From positions 1 to 12,052 of the forward strand of contig CALGPD010000444.1 of the NCBI GenBank assembly GCA_937960625.1: 12,052 nucleotides of DNA, read 5' to 3'. This stretch comes from an uncultured Spirochaetia bacterium. Its GTDB lineage: Bacteria > Spirochaetota > CALGPD01. Position numbers and translations under genes: made by a program. Positions within the stretch are counted from its first letter, which is position 1. Each line of letters starts with the position of its first letter. Shown one piece after another: positions 1 to 7,202 of the stretch. The notes under the pieces were generated by a model. That model searched no databases. It was not told the origin of the DNA and saw only the letters and a list, made by a program, of their open reading frames with translations.

Positions 1-753
1 CGAAAATACGGTTTTACAGGAGTATTTTTTATATATCCTTCAGTAATCATGGCTAGGGGAAGAGTATATCGAAAATACTATGTCACAAGAAATATGATAA
101 GAAAACTGCATAGTTTAGGTATGGAAGTCGAATCTCATTCTTTTTATCATCCGTTAATGCATAAATCAAGCCGTAAGGATAATATTACTCAGTTTAAATA
201 TTCTAAAAAATGGCTTGAGAAAATAGTGCCTAAAAAAATAAGGTTTTTTGCTTATCCCTTTGGTTCATATACCCGCTCAACAAATAGAATGGCTGTGAAA
301 TACGGCTATAGAGGATTATTCAGCATAAATAATTCCCCGGTGTATAAAGGCAGTAATGAACTCTCTATTAACAGGTATATGGTAGGCAGAAAACACAGTT
401 TAAGGGTTTTTAAGTTATATGTTAATGCCCGTGCATTGCGTATAAGCCGGTATAATCCGTTAAACGGTGGAGTATACCGAAAAATCAAGTTTATATCAAT
501 TCAGTTAAAAGATAACATTTCTAAACAAGATTACCGTTTTATTGCTCTTGTTAACGGTCGAAGAGCCCGGAAATATTATTATAACCAAAACAAGAGACTT
601 TTTTTCTTTTATCCCCGTAAATTATACAGAGGATTAAATACTGTTCAAATTATATTAAAACATAAATATAATCGTAAATATCCAAGATTAATAACGAGTT
701 GGTCGTTTGTGTATTTAAAACGCGGCAAAAGGCTGGCAAGGCGTTTTAGGTAA
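1..753 (+). CDS. Polysaccharide deacetylase (NodB-like), 5'-truncated by window edge
   Basis: Probably a secreted or envelope carbohydrate esterase that removes N- or O-acetyl groups from a surface or cell-wall polysaccharide. The frame is open from base 1 (250 codons). An ATG at 49 is not the start, because family-like sequence precedes it (residues 1-16 include KYGFTGVFF, as in 'KYGFKATFF' of the family). The HxxxH metal motif is seen in SHSFYHP (His46 and His50 of the visible part), followed by the FAYPFGSY motif at about 83-90. The catalytic Asp motif (TFDDG) would lie upstream of the window. Residues from about 145 to the end form a Lys/Arg/Tyr-rich tail with a β-strand pattern ending in SWSFVYL, which looks like an Ig-type β-sandwich (inference). 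The stop lies 2 nt from the stop of the convergent neighbour, with no terminator between. The substrate is unknown. Confidence 0.85.
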   Translation, partial: RKYGFTGVFFIYPSVIMARGRVYRKYYVTRNMIRKLHSLGMEVESHSFYHPLMHKSSRKDNITQFKYSKKWLEKIVPKKIRFFAYPFGSYTRSTNRMAVKYGYRGLFSINNSPVYKGSNELSINRYMVGRKHSLRVFKLYVNARALRISRYNPLNGGVYRKIKFISIQLKDNISKQDYRFIALVNGRRARKYYYNQNKRLFFFYPRKLYRGLNTVQIILKHKYNRKYPRLITSWSFVYLKRGKRLARRFR

Positions 754-755
754 TA

Positions 756-1532
756 TTAAAACTTTAAGTTCGCAAAAACGCTGAAGTATAAGAAATTATT
801 CATTTTATTACTTCCGTCACTTTGCGGTTCAATTAAGAAAATCATACCTAATGAACCCTCTATACTGAAACTTTTTGTAAATGAATATCTTACATCAATG
901 CCACCTTTGAAAGCTAGCAGCATATTCGCTTCGTCTAAGCCTTGAGTACCATCATCATTATATTTTGATGGCAATTCTATTTTATTATAACTTAAACCAA
1001 CTGCCAATGTCGGGCCTAAATAGAATTTTTTACTTAGCTTAAATTCATACAAAACACCTATAAATACTGGAATCATCATTAAAGAACCGTCTTCAATTAT
1101 TTCCTCTGATTCCTTTGTGCCGACTTTTAATTTATTTACACTGTTGGCATTGGCAAAAACCAGGCCTATTTCAAGATACATGTAGAAATCTTTTAGAAAT
1201 CCGCTTTTCATAGAGCTTAAATTAAAATACACGCCTATATTAAACATAAAGCCAATATTTGAAAATACCTTAGTAAAGTCCTCGGATCCTACCGGAATTA
1301 TCATTCCCGGCCCGCCGTAGAGTTTAAGATGCAGTTTAATTCTTTCTTCTATAGGAGTTACGTATTCTCTTCCTGTTAACTTTTTAATAACTTTCCGTTC
1401 ATATTTTTCAAGATCACGCATATCCTTAATTTTAACTTCACTTATATTTGCTGAAAATGAAGATAATGCTAAAAATGATGTTAGAATTGATATTATGATA
1501 ATGTATATTAATGCTTTATTTATTTTTTTCAT
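756..1532 (-). CDS. Small outer-membrane β-barrel-like protein
   Basis: 258 residues of unknown function. It starts with a clear Sec signal peptide: KK, then a hydrophobic stretch at about 8-25, with likely cleavage after SSFSA near residue 28. A short charged segment follows (about 30-65), then alternating hydrophobic/polar strands with many Gly and aromatic residues: LYGGPGMIIPVG, IGFMFNIGVYFNL, FYMYLEIGLVF, FYLGPTLAVGLSY, FSIEGSLGMIFLI. The C-terminus is FLYFSVFANLKF, and a terminal Phe is typical of proteins inserted by the BAM complex. The size suits an 8-stranded barrel of the OmpA/OmpW-like class, but no specific family is recognised. The ATG at 1532 is the only start in reach, since an in-frame TAG lies four codons upstream. 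The nearest SD, AGGAG, is 16 nt upstream and lies in an inverted repeat (see leader). The gene is monocistronic and convergent with the deacetylase. Confidence 0.75.
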   Translation of the reverse strand: MKKINKALIYIIIISILTSFLALSSFSANISEVKIKDMRDLEKYERKVIKKLTGREYVTPIEERIKLHLKLYGGPGMIIPVGSEDFTKVFSNIGFMFNIGVYFNLSSMKSGFLKDFYMYLEIGLVFANANSVNKLKVGTKESEEIIEDGSLMMIPVFIGVLYEFKLSKKFYLGPTLAVGLSYNKIELPSKYNDDGTQGLDEANMLLAFKGGIDVRYSFTKSFSIEGSLGMIFLIEPQSDGSNKMNNFLYFSVFANLKF

Positions 1533-1544
1533 ATTTTCTAACTA

Positions 1545-1630
1545 TTAACTCCTAATTTATATAATGCAAAATTTGTGCCATTAGGACATTTGCTAACTTA
1601 AATAATAGCAAGGAGTTAAAATTTTGTCCT
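1545..1630 (-). promoter_or_regulatory. Structured leader of the outer-membrane gene with SD-sequestering repeat
   Basis: Three inverted repeats lie just upstream of the gene starting at 1532. First, TTAACTCCT/AGGAGTTAA (1545-1553 and 1611-1619, perfect 9 bp, 57 nt apart), which in the mRNA would pair the only SD-like AGGAG with an upstream anti-SD. Second, TTGCTA/TAGCAA (1590-1595 and 1606-1611), a local hairpin with a 10-nt loop. Third, AGGACA/TGTCCT (1583-1588 and 1625-1630), which encloses the second. The first and third helices cross, so they exclude each other or form a pseudoknot. This suggests on/off control of translation, but no known riboswitch class is recognised. Confidence 0.35.
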
Positions 1631-1931
1631 TATAATTAATCGTTGGGAATTTTATTTAAATGTGTAAAAAACCCAACACTTGTGGAAAATATATACTTAT
1701 TATAAATTTCGTCATTTTTTCTTAAAAAAAATCAAAAAAATACACAAAATAAAAAACATAAGAAAATTATGATAATTTTTTTTAATCGAAATTCACATTA
1801 TTAGTTTACAATAAGAACTACTATTTTAAACAAGAAAAACTTCTAATGTATTAAATTGTACAAAAATATTAATATCTTTACAAATTATTTCGTAAATTTC
1901 TATATTGTATTGAGAATTCAAAAAGAATAGT
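1631..1931. other. AT-rich intergenic DNA without a gene
   Basis: About 300 bp with long A and T runs and no credible ORF. It should contain the promoter and distal 5' leader of the minus-strand outer-membrane gene. A weak inverted repeat GTTGGG/CCCAAC (1642-1647 and 1672-1677, 24-nt loop) lies upstream of the SD-sequestering structure. No tRNA-like or repeat-array pattern is visible. Confidence 0.6.
1855..1883 (-). promoter_or_regulatory. Candidate σ70-type promoter for the outer-membrane gene
   Basis: On the minus strand, TTGTAA (1878-1883) and TACAAT (1855-1860) are separated by exactly 17 nt, with 4/6 and 5/6 matches to consensus. Transcription from here would give a leader of about 315 nt that includes the inverted repeats at 1545-1630. 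The surrounding DNA is extremely AT-rich, so chance matches are likely. Confidence 0.3.
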
Positions 1932-1962
1932 TTGCAGTGAATGTATGTCACATTCACTGCAA
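1932..1962 (-). terminator. Intrinsic terminator of the rbfA-pnp operon
   Basis: Perfect 13-bp inverted repeat (TTGCAGTGAATGT and its complement) with a 5-nt loop, 29 nt after the pnp stop. On the minus strand it is followed by ACTATTCTTTT, a moderate U-rich tract. The stem is much stronger than the AT-rich background. On the plus strand the following sequence is less T-rich and no plus-strand gene ends here. Confidence 0.65.
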
Positions 1963-1991
1963 TAATTTATTATAAAATTGAAATGTCTAAT

Positions 1992-4127
1992 TTATTCAAA
2001 CCGGCCTTCGTTTTCCTCAACGTTTTTCGCTGTAAGGTTTAACCTGCCCTGTTTATCAATTTCAGCAAGTTTAACCCAGACTTTATCGCCCATGTTTAAA
2101 ACGTCTTCAACGTTATTTATCCGGCGGTTTGCAATTTTTGAAATGTGCAGTAATCCTTCTTTTCCCGGTAATATTTCGCAAAACGCTCCGAAATCCATAA
2201 TACGTTTTACTGTTGCGTTATAAATTTTACCTACTTCAGGTTCTTCAATAATCTGTTCAACCATGTGATAAGCAGAAGTAACTGATTCAGCGTTTTTGGA
2301 ACATATTACAACTTTACCGTCATCATCGATATTAATATCAACACCGGTTTTATCAATAATATCTCTGATAACTCTTCCGCCCGGGCCGATAATATCTTTG
2401 ATTTTATCCGTTGGCACTATAAATGATGCTATTTTTGGAGCATATTCGCTCATTTCGTCTTTAGGTTCTGATATGGTTTCATCCATAATGTCAAGAATTT
2501 TGAAGCGGGCATCTTTTGCTCTCATTAAAGCTTCTTCCATTATCTGCGGTGTAATTCCTTCAACTTTGATGTCCATTTGAAACGCTGTAATACCGTTACG
2601 CGTTCCTGCTACTTTGAAATCCATATCTCCCAGCGCATCTTCAATGCCCTGAATATCAGTTAAGATAGCATATTTTTTTGTTTCAGTATCCATTACGAGG
2701 CCTAAAGCAATGCCTGCAACAGATGCTTTTATAGGTACACCGGCATCAAGCATAGCTAATGTGCCTGAGCAAACACTTGCCATTGATGATGAACCGTTAG
2801 ATTCCATGATTTCCGAAACTATACGGATAGTGTAGGGGAAATCTTCTTTTTTAGGTACAATATTCATTAATGCGCGTTCTGCAAGATATCCATGTCCAAG
2901 TTCGCGTCTCCCCGGAGGGCCAACACGGCCGGTTTCACCAACCGAGAAACTAGGAAAATTATAATGAAGCATAAAGTGTCTTGAACCTTCACCTTCAATA
3001 TTGTCAAACCGCTGTTCATCAGAAACTGTTCCAAGTGTAACAACACCGAGGCTTTGAGTTTCACCTCTTGTAAATAAAGACGTTCCGTGTGTACGGGATA
3101 AAACGCCTATTTCGCAATCAATAGGCCTAATTTCATCAACCTTGCGGCCGTCAACACGGATATTTTCGTTTACAATCTGGCTTCTTACAATTTTCTTTTC
3201 AGTTTTTTCAAAAAGCTCTCTAACCTGACTTATAATGTCATTTAATTTTTCATCTTCAGCGTATTTTTCACTGAAATAATCTACAATTTCAGTATTAACA
3301 ACGTCAATGTTTGCTTCACGTTCTTTTTTAACAAAAGTATTTAACGCGTTTTTGATTTTATCTCCGGCAAATTCGTTGAATTCTTTTTCAATTTCTTCAT
3401 CAGCAGTAAAAATTTCAGGTGCGGCTTTTTCTTTGCCGCATTTTTCCCGTAATTCATCCTGTATCTTGCATAATTCTTTTATATGATTATGCGCTTTTTC
3501 AAGAGCTTCAAGCATTTGCTCTTCAGTTAACTCGATACAATGTCCTTCAATCATTAAGATTGCATCTTTTGTTCCTGCAACAACGAGGTCCAGTAATGAA
3601 TTTTCAATTTCTTCATAAGTAGGGTCAATTATAAATTCGTTGTCAATATAACCCACCCGGCATGCTCCGACAGGGCCGTGGAACGGCATGTCTGAAATAT
3701 GCGTTGCCGCGCTTGCTGCAATCATACCTAGTACATCTGTGGGATTTTCCTGGTCAGAAGAAACCGCTATAGGCATAATCTGAACTTCATTTCTAAATCC
3801 GTCAGGAAACAGCGGCCTCATAGGCCTGTCTATTAACCTCGAAGTTAAAATTTCTTTGTCCCCGGGTTTGCCTTCCCTTTTAATAAAACCACCGGGTATT
3901 TTACCCGCTGCGTATAATTTTTCAGAATAATGAACAGACAAAGGGAAAAATCCTGCATCTTTTTTTGGTTCTTTGCTCATTGTTGAAGCACAAAACACTG
4001 TACTTCCTTTATATGAAACGAGAACAGCTCCATTAGCTTGTTTTGCCATTTTTCCCGTTTCTATTATTAACTCACCGTCTTTTAAGGGCATACTAACCCT
4101 ATGAACAGTTCTATCTACTTTTTCCAT
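1992..4127 (-). CDS. pnp: Polyribonucleotide nucleotidyltransferase (PNPase)
   Basis: Phosphorolytic 3'-5' exoribonuclease that degrades RNA to nucleoside diphosphates, usually as a trimer within a degradosome. It is full length at 711 residues. Domain order: first RNase PH core (about 10-145, with the IPGGFIKREG loop at 77-86), all-α linker (about 150-310), second RNase PH core (about 320-555), KH (about 565-625, GPGG at 581-584) and S1 (about 632-702, ending GRLNLTAKN). The metal/catalytic set known from E. coli (Asp486, Asp492, Lys494) corresponds to Asp497, Asp503 and Lys505 in EDALGDMDFK. The phosphate-binding region SRTHGTSLFTRGETQ (344-358) is intact. The start is ATG with AGGA 12 nt upstream, a rather long spacer. 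It follows rpsO by 20 nt as last gene of the operon; the gap is too short for the RNase III-processed leader that controls pnp in E. coli. Confidence 0.98.
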   Translation of the reverse strand: MEKVDRTVHRVSMPLKDGELIIETGKMAKQANGAVLVSYKGSTVFCASTMSKEPKKDAGFFPLSVHYSEKLYAAGKIPGGFIKREGKPGDKEILTSRLIDRPMRPLFPDGFRNEVQIMPIAVSSDQENPTDVLGMIAASAATHISDMPFHGPVGACRVGYIDNEFIIDPTYEEIENSLLDLVVAGTKDAILMIEGHCIELTEEQMLEALEKAHNHIKELCKIQDELREKCGKEKAAPEIFTADEEIEKEFNEFAGDKIKNALNTFVKKEREANIDVVNTEIVDYFSEKYAEDEKLNDIISQVRELFEKTEKKIVRSQIVNENIRVDGRKVDEIRPIDCEIGVLSRTHGTSLFTRGETQSLGVVTLGTVSDEQRFDNIEGEGSRHFMLHYNFPSFSVGETGRVGPPGRRELGHGYLAERALMNIVPKKEDFPYTIRIVSEIMESNGSSSMASVCSGTLAMLDAGVPIKASVAGIALGLVMDTETKKYAILTDIQGIEDALGDMDFKVAGTRNGITAFQMDIKVEGITPQIMEEALMRAKDARFKILDIMDETISEPKDEMSEYAPKIASFIVPTDKIKDIIGPGGRVIRDIIDKTGVDINIDDDGKVVICSKNAESVTSAYHMVEQIIEEPEVGKIYNATVKRIMDFGAFCEILPGKEGLLHISKIANRRINNVEDVLNMGDKVWVKLAEIDKQGRLNLTAKNVEENEGRFE

Positions 4128-4147
4128 ATTTTATTTAATTCCTATTT

Positions 4148-4417
4148 TTATTTTCTTAATCCGAGTTTCTCAATAATAACTCTGTATCTATCCAAACTTT
4201 TATTTTTCAAATAATCAAGCAGTTTTCTTCTTTGGCCAACAAGTTTTAATAAGCCAAGCCTTGATGAATGATCTTTTTTATGCGTTTTAAAGTGCTCGGT
4301 TAAATTTTTAATTCTTTCAGTTAAAATAGCAACTTGAACTTCAGGTGACCCTGTGTCGCCATCATGCACTTTGTAATTATCTACTAACTCTGCTTTTTTT
4401 TCTTTAGTAATTGACAT
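4148..4417 (-). CDS. rpsO: Small ribosomal subunit protein S15
   Basis: Primary 16S rRNA-binding protein of the 30S platform that also contributes to a bridge to the 50S subunit. With the ATG at 4417 it has 89 residues, the usual length (MSITKEKKAEL...). A TTG one codon upstream is less likely. GGAGGAG lies 6-7 nt upstream of the ATG. The family core is intact: HDGDTGSPEVQVAILTERI, then HKKDHSSRLGLLKLVGQRRKLLDYL, which forms the rRNA-binding helices. The start codon and SD lie inside the 3' end of ribF (14-nt overlap), so translation is probably coupled. The rpsO-pnp order is widely conserved. No S15 autoregulatory pseudoknot could be recognised. Confidence 0.97.
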   Translation of the reverse strand: MSITKEKKAELVDNYKVHDGDTGSPEVQVAILTERIKNLTEHFKTHKKDHSSRLGLLKLVGQRRKLLDYLKNKSLDRYRVIIEKLGLRK

Positions 4418-5387
4418 CAATCTCCTCCGGTTTTTTTAACAGTGATAAACACTCTTCTTTATCTTTAATAAGCTGATTTCTTAGCTCATCGAAATTTTCT
4501 AATTTTATAATTTCCCTAATTCGTTTTAAAAAATATACTTTAATATTTTTATTATAAAGATTTCCTGAAAAATCAAAGATATTCGTTTCTACAGCAGGGG
4601 GATTTTGAAAAGAAAGGTTACTTTTTCCGACAAAAGTCATACCGCTATAATATTCTTTTTCATAAACAGGCTGTCCAAATTCGTTATTTTCATCTCCTGC
4701 TATTTGTACTTTAGTTAAATATACTCCGGGCTTGGGATAAACCATTTTGCTGTTCCGGATGTTTGCTGTTGGAAAACCAATCTCACTGCCTTTTCCTTCG
4801 CGTTTTTCCACTTTACCCGTAATAAAATATGGCCTTGCTAATAACGCATTTGCCTTTTTAATATCTCCCTGTTTTATCAAAGAACGTATCCATGTACTGG
4901 AAATCTTTTGGCCGTCTTCCTTTATAGGCGGTACAATGTGTATTTCAAAATCATCAAGTTTGCTTATTTCTTCTAAATCAGAAGCGCTGATACTTGAGCC
5001 TCTACCCATGCGGAAGTCATAACCCACAACTATTTTTAAACTTACAAATTTTTCACGCAAGCTGCGAAAAAAATCTATTCCATTAAGTTTACCAAAATTT
5101 TTTGTAAAGTCAATTAAAATTAAACCTTCTATTCCTTTTTTTGATAAAACACAGGTTTTGCTTTCGATATCTATTAACCTGTAATGATTAATTTCAGGAT
5201 TAAAAATTTCATAAGGAAGATTGGAAAATGTAAAGACCCAGGGGCTTGCATCTTCTTTTTTTGAAAAATCAATTACTGTATCTATTAGCTTATCATGCCC
5301 TTTGTGAATTCCATCGAAAGTTCCTATTGTTAATATAACACGTTTTGATTGTTTTTCAATTTCCTCAACACTTTTAAATATTTCCAC
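4404..5387 (-). CDS. ribF: Bifunctional riboflavin kinase/FAD synthetase
   Basis: Converts riboflavin to FMN and FMN to FAD in the cytoplasm. The N-terminal nucleotidyltransferase domain has the GTFDGIHKGH motif (residues 22-31 counted from the GTG) and SSTWIRSLIKQGDI near 165. The C-terminal flavokinase domain begins at about 185 with ARPYFITGKV and GFPTANI, then GVYLTKVQI, and the ETNIFDF segment carrying the likely catalytic Glu. I chose GTG at 5387 (327 residues) because AAAAGG sits 9 nt upstream and the N-terminus then matches the usual distance to the LTIGxFDG motif. TTG at 5405 would add six residues. It overlaps truB by 14 nt and rpsO by 14 nt. Oddities: the usual GRxxGFPTAN is GSEIGFPTAN, and the NIGxxPTF-like loop reads FVGKSNLSF, so the kinase active site is somewhat divergent. 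Confidence 0.93.
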   Translation of the reverse strand: MEIFKSVEEIEKQSKRVILTIGTFDGIHKGHDKLIDTVIDFSKKEDASPWVFTFSNLPYEIFNPEINHYRLIDIESKTCVLSKKGIEGLILIDFTKNFGKLNGIDFFRSLREKFVSLKIVVGYDFRMGRGSSISASDLEEISKLDDFEIHIVPPIKEDGQKISSTWIRSLIKQGDIKKANALLARPYFITGKVEKREGKGSEIGFPTANIRNSKMVYPKPGVYLTKVQIAGDENNEFGQPVYEKEYYSGMTFVGKSNLSFQNPPAVETNIFDFSGNLYNKNIKVYFLKRIREIIKLENFDELRNQLIKDKEECLSLLKKPEEIDVNY

Positions 5388-6288
5388 TATTAAAAACCTT
5401 TTCAAATTTAAATCCCGTTTTGAAGTTAAACCGGGTAATGGCTAACAGAGATTGTTTTTCATCAACCAAACGGTATAAGCCCTCAGCATTGTTAAAGTCG
5501 GATTGAAAGAAATCAGGTTCAGGTTTAATACCGTTTAATATTTTCTGTTTATATTCATTCTTAATAATAATATAAGGAAGAAAACTGATACTTTCATTAA
5601 CAGGTATTATTTTTTTCTTTAAAACATCACATTTTTCATCCACATTCACAGCCTGTTCAATTGAAAAAATACCGGCTTTGGTTCTTCTTAAATCTTTAAT
5701 ATGACCACCGCATCCGAGCATTTGCCCTAAATCGTATGCAAGGCTGCGGATATAAGTTCCTTTGCTGCATTTAACCCTTATTTCGCAAAAAGGGCTTACA
5801 AAGTTTAGCAATTCGATTTCATAAATATTTACAACGCGTTTTTTTAATTCAACTTCTTTTCCTTCTCTTGCATATTTATAAGCTGGTTTTCCTTTTATTT
5901 TAATAGCAGAATAAATTGGAGGCATTTGTTCTATTTGCCCTTTAAACGTTAAAAGCACGTTCTTGATTATTTCCGGGGTTAACTCAACCTGGCTTTCGGA
6001 AATAGTTTTACCCTCGGCATCGTAAGTATCCGTTGTTATTCCAAAGTGAATATTTGCTATATATTCTTTTTCAAATTTTTCAAAATATTTTACAAGTTTG
6101 GTTGCTTTGCCTATACACACTATGAGTAACCCCGTTGCCAATGGGTCTAATGTTCCTGCATGGCCGATTTTTTTTATATTTAAGTTTTTCTTTAATATTT
6201 TTAATGCGGCAAATGAAGATATATCTTTGGGCTTATCAACTAATAATATTCCGTTTATATTCTTTTTATCCGTTTTCACCTGAATCAT
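5374..6288 (-). CDS. truB: tRNA pseudouridine-55 synthase
   Basis: Isomerises U55 to Ψ in the T-loop of nearly all elongator tRNAs and acts as an RNA chaperone. From the chosen ATG at 6288 the protein has 304 residues: GILLVDKPKDISS (13-25), the catalytic motif GHAGTLDPLATGLL with nucleophile Asp48, KEYIANIHFGITTDTYDAEG (about 70-90), the PPIYSAIKIKGKPAYKYAR segment, and CSKGTYIRSLAYDLG followed by GGHIKDLRR. The C-terminal 75 residues fit a degenerate PUA-like tail. The frame is open 31 codons further upstream, but that extension is Lys-rich and unlike the family, while AAGGAAG sits 3 nt before the ATG at 6288. The gene overlaps the end of rbfA by 23 nt and the start of ribF by 14 nt. Confidence 0.95.
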   Translation of the reverse strand: MIQVKTDKKNINGILLVDKPKDISSFAALKILKKNLNIKKIGHAGTLDPLATGLLIVCIGKATKLVKYFEKFEKEYIANIHFGITTDTYDAEGKTISESQVELTPEIIKNVLLTFKGQIEQMPPIYSAIKIKGKPAYKYAREGKEVELKKRVVNIYEIELLNFVSPFCEIRVKCSKGTYIRSLAYDLGQMLGCGGHIKDLRRTKAGIFSIEQAVNVDEKCDVLKKKIIPVNESISFLPYIIIKNEYKQKILNGIKPEPDFFQSDFNNAEGLYRLVDEKQSLLAITRFNFKTGFKFEKVFNSGNI

Positions 6289-6664
6289 TTTCTTCCTTAT
6301 GCCAGCCCTGTTCTTTTTCTTTTTTTTCCATTTCGGATAATTTATAATATAAATCAACGCCTTTTTCAACACTGTCATCAAGCTTGAATTTTAAATGAGG
6401 AATGTGTTTTAAGGTTAACATTTTCCATAGTCTTTTTTGAATAAAATTCGAACTTGAATTTAGCCCTTCAAGAATTGACTTTTTTTCATCATTCTCCCCC
6501 ATAATGCTCATGAAAACAAGGGCTGATTTAAGGTCTTTTGCAACTTTAATATGTGTAATACTGTATATTCCGGTCACCCTGGGGTCTTTTATTTCTTCAC
6601 GCAGCAGTTTTGAAATTTCATGTGTGAGTAAACTTTGAATTTTTTCTATTCTATGTCCTGACAT
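6266..6664 (-). CDS. rbfA: 30S ribosome-binding factor A
   Basis: Single KH-like-domain protein that binds the 30S subunit near helix 1 of 16S rRNA during late maturation and cold adaptation. It has 132 residues. Family features are RIEKIQSLLTHEISKLLREEIKDPRV (5-30), the ITHIKVAKDLKSALVFMSIMG β-strand region and LKHIPHLKFKLDDSVEKG (about 85-102). The tail is a charged Glu/Lys-rich extension overlapping truB. ATG at 6664 with GAGGA 5 nt upstream. It is the first gene of the operon: nusA/infB, which precede rbfA in many bacteria, are absent. A perfect TATAAT just upstream supports a separate promoter. Confidence 0.95.
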   Translation of the reverse strand: MSGHRIEKIQSLLTHEISKLLREEIKDPRVTGIYSITHIKVAKDLKSALVFMSIMGENDEKKSILEGLNSSSNFIQKRLWKMLTLKHIPHLKFKLDDSVEKGVDLYYKLSEMEKKEKEQGWHKEENDSGENG

Positions 6665-6687
6665 TTTGTCCTCTATTTTATTAGATA

Positions 6688-6717
6688 ATTATAACCGGAA
6701 AATAAATTTTATGTAAT
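6688..6717 (-). promoter_or_regulatory. Candidate promoter of the rbfA-truB-ribF-rpsO-pnp operon
   Basis: On the minus strand a perfect TATAAT (6688-6693) is preceded after 18 nt by ATTACA (6712-6717, 4/6 match). Transcription would start near 6681, about 17 nt before the rbfA ATG and just upstream of its SD. It lies between the panD stop hairpin and rbfA, where a promoter is expected if the two units are separate. Confidence 0.42.
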
Positions 6718-6760
6718 GAATTAGGCTCAATACAGAAGCAAGTGTAAAATAATTAAAGTT

Positions 6761-6789
6761 AAAGCCGGATAGAAAAATATCTTGGCTTT
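6761..6789 (-). terminator. Possible weak terminator after panD
   Basis: Inverted repeat AAAGCC/GGCTTT (6761-6766 and 6784-6789), with inner GATA/TATC pairing, overlaps the last base of the panD stop codon. On the minus strand the following sequence is only moderately U-rich (AACTTTAATTATTTT), so it may be leaky and allow some readthrough into rbfA. Confidence 0.35.
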
Positions 6790-7178
6790 TACATCATCCC
6801 TACAGGTTCGGCAACTTCTTTGTTTACTATCTCAGTTATCTCGTTGTTTTCATTAACGTGAACAACAACCGGATCGTGTTTTTTAGCTTCTTCCGGAGTT
6901 AGGGAACAATATGAAAGTATAATGCATAAATCTCCGGGGCTAACCAGCCTTGCCGCCGCGCCGTTTAAGCAGATGACACCGGAGCCTCGCTCACCTTTAA
7001 TTGTGTATGTATCTAAACGGTTTCCGTTATTAATGTCTAAAACGTAAACCCTTTCGTATTCCAGAATTCCTGAAGCGTCCAACAAATCTTCATCGATTGT
7101 TATACTTCCAACGTAGTTTAAATCTGCTTCAGTTATTGTTGCTCTATGTATTTTTGCTTTTAACATCTCTATTTTCAC
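6789..7178 (-). CDS. panD: Aspartate 1-decarboxylase (pyruvoyl enzyme)
   Basis: Makes β-alanine from L-aspartate for pantothenate and CoA synthesis. The proenzyme self-cleaves before a Ser that becomes the pyruvoyl cofactor. Here 129 residues contain KIHRATITEADLNYVGSITID with the cleavage pair Gly24-Ser25 at the canonical position. Other conserved parts are YERVYVLDINNGNRLDTYTI (with the Arg54/Tyr58-type residues) and GVICLNGAAARLVSPGDLCIILSY. The start is GTG at 7178 with AAGGAG about 7 nt upstream; the ATG at codon 5 would be too far from the SD. It lies 24 nt after the PfkB-kinase gene and is probably co-transcribed with it. No other pantothenate gene (panB, panC) is in the window. Confidence 0.97.
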   Translation of the reverse strand: MKIEMLKAKIHRATITEADLNYVGSITIDEDLLDASGILEYERVYVLDINNGNRLDTYTIKGERGSGVICLNGAAARLVSPGDLCIILSYCSLTPEEAKKHDPVVVHVNENNEITEIVNKEVAEPVGMM

Positions 7179-7202
7179 CGGAATACTCCTTATAACGAGA
7201 TT

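Noticed and set aside
49..753. ATG at 49 as the true start of the deacetylase
   Set aside because: The 16 codons before it continue the family's sequence, and the catalytic Asp motif would be missing, so the gene begins outside the window.
1642..1677. Inverted repeat GTTGGG/CCCAAC as a terminator or operator
   Set aside because: Only 6 bp with a 24-nt loop. On the minus strand the T-run lies inside the loop rather than after the stem, so it does not have terminator geometry.
2296..2580. Plus-strand open frames within pnp and similar antisense frames in ribF, truB and the kinase gene
   Set aside because: They are antisense shadows of strongly conserved genes, with no SD and low-complexity hydrophobic translations.
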